Below are positions 1 to 5,430 of a stretch of 5,430 bases of DNA, in pieces. Every line of letters starts with the position of its first letter. Positions within the stretch are counted from its first letter, which is position 1. The position numbers were made by a program, and so were the translations under genes. Location of the stretch: the NCBI GenBank assembly GCA_002403445.1, contig DHHU01000009.1, positions 49,257-54,686 on the forward strand, in the 5' to 3' direction. Under the pieces are notes generated by a model. The model made no database searches. It had not been told where the DNA came from and saw nothing but the letters and a program-made list of their open reading frames with translations. This DNA is from Salinisphaeraceae bacterium UBA4764 (lineage in GTDB: Bacteria; Pseudomonadota; Gammaproteobacteria; Nevskiales; Salinisphaeraceae).

Positions 1-1827
1 GCGATGCTGGCAGACTGCGCTGATCCCGTGATTGGCGAGTGCCCCCTGCAACGTGGTGGCTTCGTGGTTATTGTTGACGAGCACGGCGATATCACGGGCG
101 GCGACCGGTGTAGTCGTGTTGTCGGCATTCTGCCAATGGCCGGATTCGCCGCTGATCAGTCGTGCGATGGCGGCAACGGTTTCATCGATCAGTCGGTCAT
201 TGTCGTCGGACTTGGACGGGTTTTTGGTCTTGCCGTTGTTCTGTGATGTCTCGTTGCCGTGGAGCTGCCAGAAAGTCAGCGCGCTGTGTTCCTCGCCATC
301 GGCAGAGACGAGCCGGCGGTCGCCAGCCTGCCGGCCCGCAATGATGTGCGGCAGATCGATCTCGGAGACGACGAACGGATCAGCGCCCGGCAGCCGGTAC
401 AGCGCTTCAATGGCATCAAGCACGGGTTGAGTCGAGCGGAAGTTGGTGGTCAGCGTATAACGCGCCTCGCGCGCGGCCCGGGCGGCGTCGAGATAGGCAT
501 AGATATCACCGCCTCGGAATCCGTAAATGGCCTGCTTCGGGTCGCCGATGAGCAGCAGTGCACCGTGGTCGCGTTCGGATGTCAGATAAATACGCGCCAG
601 ACTGGCGTACTGCAGCGGGTCGGTGTCCTGAAATTCATCGACCAAGGCATAGGGCCAGCGCGCGTGCAGTGTATCGGCTAGGATTTGGCCGGTGCGTTCT
701 TGGGTGAGAGCGGTGTGCAGGGCTTTGATGAGGTCGTCGTAGCTGTATTGACGGCGTTCGATCTTGCGCACGGCGGCGCGCTCACGCACGGCGGCTACCG
801 CCCGGCTGATCGCGACCAGCCGGGCCAGCGGCTGGATTTCTGCAAGTAGCGACAGGGCGACCAGTTCGTATAGCGGCTCGGCGTAGGCCTGGCAGCTTTT
901 GGGTTTCTTTTTGAACTGGTTTGCGGGATCGGCGAGCGTCTTGACCCAGTCCCCCAGGATCGGCGCCGTATCGGCAGCAATTGCCGCGCTGATCTGGCTA
1001 TCGAGTGCGGCCACGGCGTCACGCGGGTTGTCGTAGGCAGTCAATGCCGAATTCAGCAAATCATTTTTCTTCAGCGCGTCGTGCTCACAAGCCTCGGTCA
1101 GTGCCTTTGCCAGCGGCTCCGCCGTGCCCGGCCAGTGACGCGCCAAGTGGCCCTTGAGTTCGGCCAGACGGTCGTGATTGATGCCCGCTAGCTCGGCATG
1201 GGGCCGCCCCAAAACCGGGCGAATCGTCTCGTAAAGAGCCTCCGGCGAGGGCCAGAGTGACAGCACGTCGCCTGCCGAGGCGTCGGCCCCGAACACATGG
1301 GCGCGCCAGTAATCGGCGGCGGCTTCACGATAAAGACTCGGGTCGTCAATCGGGTCGCCGCGATCAAACGGCAGGGCCGACTCGAAGGCATTTTCAGTCG
1401 CGGCTCGCTGGGCAAAGCCGTGGATCGTCACGATCGTGGCTTCGTCCACACGGGCGGCGGCATCGGCCAGCCGACGGGCGAGAACGGTGGATGTTTCGTC
1501 ACAGCCGGCGATGATCCGTTGCGTGAAAGCGTGCTCGGGGTTGTCCGGCTCGGCCAGATCCGGGCGCTGGGCGATGCGTGCAGCGTCGGCCAGGCGCTCC
1601 CGGATGCGCTCGCGCAGTTCCTTGGTGGCGGCGCGGGTGAATGTCATGACCAGAATATCGCGTACTGAGGTCTGCTTCTCGATGATCAGGCGCAAATACA
1701 GACCGGCCAGGGAAAATGTCTTGCCGGTGCCGGCACTGGCCTCGATCAGGCGCAGGCCGTGCAGCGGCAGGGTGGCGGCGTCGAAAGGCTGGCCTGTCGT
1801 TGTGTTCTCGTTTATATCCGAGGTCAT
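1..1827 (-). CDS. recB: RecBCD helicase-nuclease subunit RecB, N-terminal 609 residues (cut by window edge)
   Basis: This is the 3'-5' helicase and nuclease subunit of the RecBCD (exonuclease V) complex, which processes double-strand DNA ends and loads RecA. Only the N-terminal half is present: 609 codons with no stop, against about 1180 residues in E. coli RecB. Seen in the translation: Walker A around residues 29-37 (EASAGTGKT, with K36 as the ATP-binding lysine), motif Ia at 60-68 (VMTFTRAAT), TIHGF at 134-138, motif II at 397-403 (DEFQDTD, with D397 and E398 catalytic), motif III around 426-441 (LIGDPKQAIYGFRGGD), and motif IV around 458-466 (TLTTNFRST). ARDIAVLV at 577-584 begins the next helicase segment. 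All visible motor motifs are intact, so the gene looks functional. Helicase motifs V and VI and the nuclease domain lie beyond the left edge. The start is the ATG at 1827-1825, which overlaps the recC stop and gives a sensible distance to Walker A. No AGA or AGG arginine codons were seen in this stretch. Confidence 0.96.
   Translation of the reverse strand, partial: MTSDINENTTTGQPFDAATLPLHGLRLIEASAGTGKTFSLAGLYLRLIIEKQTSVRDILVMTFTRAATKELRERIRERLADAARIAQRPDLAEPDNPEHAFTQRIIAGCDETSTVLARRLADAAARVDEATIVTIHGFAQRAATENAFESALPFDRGDPIDDPSLYREAAADYWRAHVFGADASAGDVLSLWPSPEALYETIRPVLGRPHAELAGINHDRLAELKGHLARHWPGTAEPLAKALTEACEHDALKKNDLLNSALTAYDNPRDAVAALDSQISAAIAADTAPILGDWVKTLADPANQFKKKPKSCQAYAEPLYELVALSLLAEIQPLARLVAISRAVAAVRERAAVRKIERRQYSYDDLIKALHTALTQERTGQILADTLHARWPYALVDEFQDTDPLQYASLARIYLTSERDHGALLLIGDPKQAIYGFRGGDIYAYLDAARAAREARYTLTTNFRSTQPVLDAIEALYRLPGADPFVVSEIDLPHIIAGRQAGDRRLVSADGEEHSALTFWQLHGNETSQNNGKTKNPSKSDDNDRLIDETVAAIARLISGESGHWQNADNTTTPVAARDIAVLVNNNHEATTLQGALANHGISAVCQHR
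1824..1827 (-). promoter_or_regulatory. recC stop / recB start ATGA overlap
   Basis: The recC TGA (1826-1824) and the recB ATG (1827-1825) share bases in an ATGA. This arrangement usually means translational coupling by re-initiation. No strong Shine-Dalgarno precedes the recB ATG; only a GGGG run lies about 10 bases upstream. That run sits in a short GC-rich inverted repeat, CCGG-GACC-CCGG on the plus strand at 1829-1840. Ribosomes finishing recC would open this structure, which would favour coupling. The overlap is seen directly; the coupling is inferred. Confidence 0.85.
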
Positions 1828-4800
1828 GCCGGGACCCCGGTGTTGTGCTCGATTGGTCGGATCGCGTTGTTCATCGGCCCGCTGATCGCCTCAATCGTGG
1901 CGATGAAAGCGCTTTCGCCCGCGGATTCGCCAAGCGGGGCGTCGGGCGGGCCGAGCAGCATCGAAAAATAGGCATCGCGAGCAAGATGATGCGGGTAGTA
2001 GGCCGACGGTTTGAAGCGAAAGCTCAAGTTATCGAATGCCTTTTTTTGTTCCGGGTTATAGCTGTCGTCCAGATCCGGGTGATAGGCGATCGGACAGGTC
2101 TGGCCCGCGATATACCAATTCACGAGATTGGCCAGCTCGGCGCGCGCGGTTACGGCGTCGAGTCGTCCGGCGTATTCAATGCGGCCGGCGTTTGTCTGGT
2201 CAGGTGCGAAGCCCGCCATTTCCAACGCCAGATCGTGGCCGGCGGCAACTGCGGCCAGATAATCGATCCAGTAGCGCAGGCGAAAACGAGTTTTGAGTTT
2301 GCCCGGGCGCAGCCGGCGCAGAGCGCCGGGCCAGCACTGGGCGACCCGGCCGGTAATCCGAACGCCGGCGATGTCTTTGAGCTGGATGTCGAGCGTGCTG
2401 GGCGTACCCTCGCTTTTCCAGGCCTGCCAAATCGGCAATATCTCATTTACGGCTCCGGCCTCGGCAGCATAGGTCGGTTCCGCGAGGGGCGGTGGTGGCA
2501 AGTTGCCGCGGGCGCGTTCGAGTTCGCTCGGGGCTGGATCGACTTCCGAATTACCGGCCCGGTCCGCGCTGGCGAACAGGCGCTCACGCAGTTTGGCTGC
2601 AGTAAGCGAGTCGAGCGCCACCGGCTCATCATCGTCGACTTGGCAGTCCTCGATCTCGAGATTCAATTTAATGCGCTCGCGGAAGAAAGTCCGGGCCGGA
2701 TGGTCGAAGAACCGCTTGAGTGTATCCAGATCGATGGCTTCGATCGTGTCTATCGGTGGCGCTGTGCTGGTATCGAGAATGGGCCTTTGGTTTCGGCGAT
2801 TGCCCATAGCTGCGTGGCTGGCATCGCGCCAGTCGCCGGCATAGGTGAATATGCGCGGGTCGGTTTCATCGGGCGAAAAATAACGCGGTGAAAACGGCTG
2901 CATCGGCTGCTGATGGATTAACCGGCGCTCGAAGGCTTGCTTGCTGTAGGCCTTGAAATAATGCCGGCGCAGAAATTCCAGGGTTTCGCCCACGATCGGC
3001 GACGGCGGCAGCGTTTCACCTGTGTTCACGTCCTGGCCGATATAACTGATGTAGAACGCATCGCGCGCGGCAGTTACGGCCTGCAGGAACAACAGGCGGT
3101 CGTCGTCCCGCGTGTTGCGATCGCCCATGCGGGGGGCATCGAGCATCACGTTGAAGGCGCGGCCGGTATCCTGACGCGGGAAGGCTGAATCGTTCAGGCC
3201 GAGTACACAGACCATGCGAAAGGGCACCGCGCGCAGCGGGACCATGCCGCAGAAGGTTATGCCTCCGGCCAGAAAGGGCTGGCGTTCGGTGGCGCGTTCC
3301 AGTGCCGACCTCAAGCTGTCGCGCACTGCCGCCCAGGAGAGTTTGCGATCGTCGGTCAGCGGCTTGTCACGCGTATAGGTTTCGGCGGTTTCGAAGCGGC
3401 CGAACACGTTACGCAGGCTGTCCACGGCGCGTTGTTCGTCGGGCGCGTCCATTGACGGCTCGATCAGTTCATCGATCATGCTGTTGAGGCGAGTCTGCCA
3501 TTCACCCGGCGTGGCCGGCTCTGCCAGGCTCCTGGCGACACTGGTGAGCGTTTCCTCGAAGCGCCAGAGCTTGCCGAGCGCGGCGGTGATCCCACCTTCC
3601 AGATCCGACCAGGGCGCCACGCCGGCGCTCAGCGTTTCGTCGTCGGATTGGGCCACGCCCAGCAGCAGGCGATCGAGCCCGAAGCACCAGCTGTTTTGTT
3701 CGAATGTACCGGCACCGAGTTCGGCCCGATGCTCGGTGTCCCGGCCCCAGCGGATGCCGGCGGCGTCGACCCAGTCGGTAATGGTGTCGAGTTCGCTGGC
3801 CGATAACCCGAAACGACGCATGACTGCCGGTACGGCCAGCAGGTTAAGCAATTCGCTGGCCTTCCAGCGCAACAAGGGCAGATCGAGTAGGGTCGAAACA
3901 CAGGTCACGATGGGATGTGCCGCCGACCGGGCCCGATCGGCCAGCCCGAACGGCAGATAGCGATCAGGCGCTGCCCCGCCGAACACGGCCTGAATCGCCG
4001 GCGCGTACGTGGCGACATCCGGCATCATGACGATGATGTCTTGCGGGGCGAGACGCTCGGACTCACTGATCTCGCCGGCGGCCACGCGCTTGTCGTCAGC
4101 GGCCAGTCGATCCAGCAATTGATCCTGCAGCACCTGGATCTCGCGTAGGGGGCTGTGGCACGCATGGACTTCGAACGACGTGTCGTTATCGGCCATGCCT
4201 TGGGCCGAAGCGCTGCAATCCAGCGCGACGATATCGGCCTGGACCCGGTGCAGCAGGGTGTCACGCGGTGGCGTGTGGTAATCCATCAGCTCACCCAGTT
4301 CGGGTTCGATCATGCCGGAGAAGCGGTCGGAGTACAGCACCCGCAGCGTATCCCGCGCCATGCGCCCCAGTGATGACAACATCGGATGGCCGGCCTCGAC
4401 CGCCGCCTCGCCGGGCAGCAGTGCGGTCTCGTCCCGCGGGTCGTCCTCGGGTAGTTCCAGCGGCAGCCGTCCGGCAGTGATATCGCCCCAATAGGCTGCA
4501 CTCGGATTCGGCAACATAAAATGCACGTCGACATGCTCGGCCAGCGTATACAACACTTCCAATTGGGTCGGTGGAATCGCGACCAGGCCGAAACAATAGA
4601 GTGTAGCCGGGCAATGCGACTTCACACGCTGCTGCAGCTCTATGTCATTGCCCAGGCGTTTAACGAAATCGTGTATCAGGAACCCGCGATGCCGTTGGCC
4701 AAGTCGAGTGTCTCGCGTCAGCCAGCGCCAGACTTCGGCCTGCCAGCGACCCGGGCCGGCCGCCGGTGACTCTCCGGCCTCCCAGCGGGCGAGCATGTCG

Positions 4801-5219
4801 GGGCGGTACACCAGATATTGATCGAATACGTCGGCGAGTTGGCGCGCCAGTTGATAGCGACGAACTTCGTCGATGGGTCTGCCGAGATAATCTGCCACAG
4901 AGGCAACTTCGGTGGCGATTTGTGGAAGTGCGTGATAGAGATGCCATAGCAGCAACTCGCCTTCGAAATGGGCGCTGGTGTCATTGGCGTCCTGAACCGC
5001 GTGCAACAATTCCCAGATAAACTCGCCGGGCAAAAGGCCGCGAATATTGGCCGCGACACCCTCGCTTTCGGCGATCTGAATACGCAGCCATCGACCGATG
5101 CCGGGGTTGGGGGCCAGAACCGTGTCCACACCCAGTGGCGATGGACGTTGCCGGTCACGCAGCGCCGCGAAAAGTTCCGCCAGTCGTGACAAGTCGTTGT
5201 GGTGATAGAGATAGAACAT
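1824..5219 (-). CDS. recC: RecBCD subunit RecC, Chi-recognition and scaffold subunit (complete)
   Basis: RecC is the catalytically inactive scaffold of RecBCD. It splits the duplex, channels the strands to RecB and RecD, and reads Chi on the 3' strand. The protein has 1131 residues, close to E. coli RecC (1122). Blocks colinear with E. coli RecC: the start MFYLYHHNDL (E. coli MLRVYHSNRL), GVAANI at 54-59 and FIW at 67-69, FDQYLVYRPD at 132-141, IPP at 215-217, VHACHSP at 351-357, VLGLND ending at D677, DDDR at 705-708, then YISYIG. The C-terminal third matches the inactivated nuclease-like domain and is the least conserved part. I chose the ATG at 5219-5217 because the homology begins there. 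The ATG at 5261 would add 14 residues with no counterpart in E. coli RecC. The ribosome binding site is weak (AAAGACC about 10 bases upstream). The reading frame is intact. The gene leads the recC-recB unit. In the Chi tunnel, E. coli Q38, T40 and Q44 align with P37, P39 and R43. Confidence 0.97.
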   Translation of the reverse strand: MFYLYHHNDLSRLAELFAALRDRQRPSPLGVDTVLAPNPGIGRWLRIQIAESEGVAANIRGLLPGEFIWELLHAVQDANDTSAHFEGELLLWHLYHALPQIATEVASVADYLGRPIDEVRRYQLARQLADVFDQYLVYRPDMLARWEAGESPAAGPGRWQAEVWRWLTRDTRLGQRHRGFLIHDFVKRLGNDIELQQRVKSHCPATLYCFGLVAIPPTQLEVLYTLAEHVDVHFMLPNPSAAYWGDITAGRLPLELPEDDPRDETALLPGEAAVEAGHPMLSSLGRMARDTLRVLYSDRFSGMIEPELGELMDYHTPPRDTLLHRVQADIVALDCSASAQGMADNDTSFEVHACHSPLREIQVLQDQLLDRLAADDKRVAAGEISESERLAPQDIIVMMPDVATYAPAIQAVFGGAAPDRYLPFGLADRARSAAHPIVTCVSTLLDLPLLRWKASELLNLLAVPAVMRRFGLSASELDTITDWVDAAGIRWGRDTEHRAELGAGTFEQNSWCFGLDRLLLGVAQSDDETLSAGVAPWSDLEGGITAALGKLWRFEETLTSVARSLAEPATPGEWQTRLNSMIDELIEPSMDAPDEQRAVDSLRNVFGRFETAETYTRDKPLTDDRKLSWAAVRDSLRSALERATERQPFLAGGITFCGMVPLRAVPFRMVCVLGLNDSAFPRQDTGRAFNVMLDAPRMGDRNTRDDDRLLFLQAVTAARDAFYISYIGQDVNTGETLPPSPIVGETLEFLRRHYFKAYSKQAFERRLIHQQPMQPFSPRYFSPDETDPRIFTYAGDWRDASHAAMGNRRNQRPILDTSTAPPIDTIEAIDLDTLKRFFDHPARTFFRERIKLNLEIEDCQVDDDEPVALDSLTAAKLRERLFASADRAGNSEVDPAPSELERARGNLPPPPLAEPTYAAEAGAVNEILPIWQAWKSEGTPSTLDIQLKDIAGVRITGRVAQCWPGALRRLRPGKLKTRFRLRYWIDYLAAVAAGHDLALEMAGFAPDQTNAGRIEYAGRLDAVTARAELANLVNWYIAGQTCPIAYHPDLDDSYNPEQKKAFDNLSFRFKPSAYYPHHLARDAYFSMLLGPPDAPLGESAGESAFIATIEAISGPMNNAIRPIEHNTGVPA

Positions 5220-5221
5220 CG

Positions 5222-5312
5222 CTGAAGGTCTTTGGCACGTAGCGATCAGTCTAGCGTCCATGCTGGCTCAAAAACTGAGCCATCGCTTTAGTTTTGGGTC
5301 GCACACCTTCAG
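5222..5312. repeat. 8-base inverted repeat bracketing the recC leader
   Basis: CTGAAGGT at 5222-5229 is the exact reverse complement of ACCTTCAG at 5305-5312. In a recC transcript starting upstream of 5312, these arms could pair. The 3' arm ends two bases before the recC ATG, so pairing would close a long stem around the initiation region, with the 5264-5282 hairpin inside the loop. An 8-base match in a region this size can easily arise by chance. Confidence 0.3.
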
Positions 5313-5319
5313 TCTACCG
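5246..5319. repeat. Imperfect 11-base direct repeat flanking the palindrome
   Basis: TCAGTCTAGCG at 5246-5256 recurs as TCAGTCTACCG at 5309-5319, with 10 of 11 bases identical. The copies are 63 bases apart, close to six turns of B-DNA, so both would face the same side of the helix. On the minus strand each copy contains TAGACT, a weak -10-like hexamer. They may be paired protein sites, tandem weak promoters or chance. Confidence 0.4.
5264..5282. repeat. Perfect 7-bp palindrome upstream of recC
   Basis: TGGCTCA and TGAGCCA form a perfect inverted repeat around a five-base AAAAC centre, 44 bases upstream of the recC ATG. It could be an operator, because it overlaps the -35 region of the best candidate recC promoter. 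If transcription starts further upstream, it could instead be a leader hairpin. It is not a convincing terminator: no plus-strand gene ends here, and on the minus strand no T-run follows it. Confidence 0.6.
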
Positions 5320-5337
5320 ATTGGCACCGGTGGCGTT

Positions 5338-5343
5338 TATAAT
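5338..5343 (+). promoter_or_regulatory. -10 box of the tRNA-Arg promoter
   Basis: A perfect TATAAT hexamer lies 10 bases before the mature 5' end of the tRNA, which puts the transcription start near 5350. The hexamer at 17-base spacing upstream (TACCGA, 5315-5320) is a poor -35. The better-looking TTGGCA at 5321-5326 is only 11 bases away, too close for sigma70. A strong -10 with a weak -35 would suggest dependence on an activator such as Fis, but that is inference. Confidence 0.65.
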
Positions 5344-5353
5344 CGGCAATCCC

Positions 5354-5430
5354 GGGGCTATAGCTCAGCCGGATAGAGCGACGGCCTCCTAAGCCGTAGG
5401 TCGCAGGTTCGAATCCTGCTAGCCCCGCCA
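5354..5430 (+). tRNA. tRNA-Arg (anticodon CCT)
   Basis: This is a complete 77-base cloverleaf with the CCA end encoded. The acceptor stem GGGGCTA (5354-5360) pairs perfectly with TAGCCCC (5420-5426), with G5427 as discriminator base. The D stem is GCTC/GAGC (5363-5366 with 5376-5379). The anticodon stem ACGGC/GCCGT (5381-5385 with 5393-5397) encloses the loop CTCCTAA, giving anticodon CCT at 5388-5390. The variable loop has five bases. The T stem GCAGG/CCTGC (5403-5407 with 5415-5419) encloses TTCGAAT. It reads the rare arginine codon AGG. The window stops exactly at the CCA, so the downstream terminator, or any integrated element, is out of view. Confidence 0.98.

Larger units (their letters stand above)
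5220..5353. other. Divergent intergenic region between recC and tRNA-Arg
   Basis: This 134-base non-coding stretch must carry the recC promoter (minus) and the tRNA promoter (plus). The minus strand has no consensus sigma70 promoter. The best -10-like hexamer is TAGACT at 5253-5248, giving a start near 5241 and a leader of about 20 bases, but its -35 region (AGTTTT, 5276-5271) is poor. A second TAGACT lies at 5316-5311. TATAAA at 5341-5336 on the minus strand overlaps the tRNA -10 box but has no usable -35 either. The region also holds a 7-base-pair palindrome, an imperfect 11-base direct repeat and an 8-base inverted repeat, listed separately. I see no SOS box and no small gene. Confidence 0.6.

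Noticed and set aside
259..681. A 140-codon open frame on the plus strand over recB
   Set aside because: It is antisense to the conserved helicase motifs II to IV of RecB, with no recognisable domain and no ribosome binding site I would trust.
1716..2891. A 391-codon open frame on the plus strand
   Set aside because: It lies antisense to the recB start and the recC 3' half, both firmly supported by homology. Its translation matches no family I know, and long antisense frames are common in GC-rich genes.
4973..4981. A Chi-like octamer, GCTGGTGT
   Set aside because: It differs from E. coli Chi at the last base, and one-off matches are expected by chance.
5220..5261. A 14-residue N-terminal extension of RecC from the upstream ATG
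   Set aside because: The extension has no counterpart in E. coli RecC, whose N-terminus aligns from MFYLYHHNDL. The upstream ATG also lacks a good ribosome binding site and sits beside the palindrome.
5264..5294. The palindrome followed by a T-rich stretch, read as a plus-strand terminator
   Set aside because: No plus-strand gene precedes it, the stem has only seven pairs, and the T-run is interrupted.
5321..5343. TTGGCA and TATAAT as a -35/-10 pair for the tRNA
   Set aside because: The 11-base spacer is far below the 16-18 bases sigma70 needs; only the -10 box is credible.
1..5430. A hidden novel defence system, mobile element or CRISPR array
   Set aside because: The window is almost fully occupied by recB, recC and a tRNA. 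I saw no regularly spaced repeats, transposase or integrase motifs, or unexplained gene.

Overview
The window holds three genes: the recombination genes recC and recB on the minus strand, and a tRNA-Arg gene on the plus strand. It suggests a GC-rich gammaproteobacterium. The evidence is the RecBCD-type (not AddAB-type) helicase-nuclease, the clear colinearity of both proteins with E. coli RecC and RecB, the GC-rich codon use, and a tRNA with an encoded CCA end. I cannot resolve genus or family from the sequence.

Layout from left to right: positions 1-1827 (minus) are the first 609 codons of recB, still open at the left window edge. Positions 1824-5219 (minus) are complete recC. Positions 5220-5353 are a 134-base divergent intergenic region with small repeats and a perfect -10 box for the tRNA. 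Positions 5354-5430 (plus) are tRNA-Arg with anticodon CCT, ending exactly at the window edge.

recC is transcribed first and overlaps recB by four bases (ATGA), so the pair looks translationally coupled. No ptrA lies between them, unlike in E. coli. recD is expected beyond the left edge but cannot be seen. RecC would hold the complex together and scan the 3' strand for Chi. RecB would supply the 3'-5' helicase motor and, in its missing C-terminal half, the single nuclease site.

I found no undescribed system. The most specific observation is in RecC: three residues of the tunnel that reads Chi in E. coli are replaced (P37, P39, R43), while the rest of the patch I can align is conserved or nearly so. 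This hints that the Chi sequence of this organism is not the E. coli octamer. The small repeats before recC are weaker leads.
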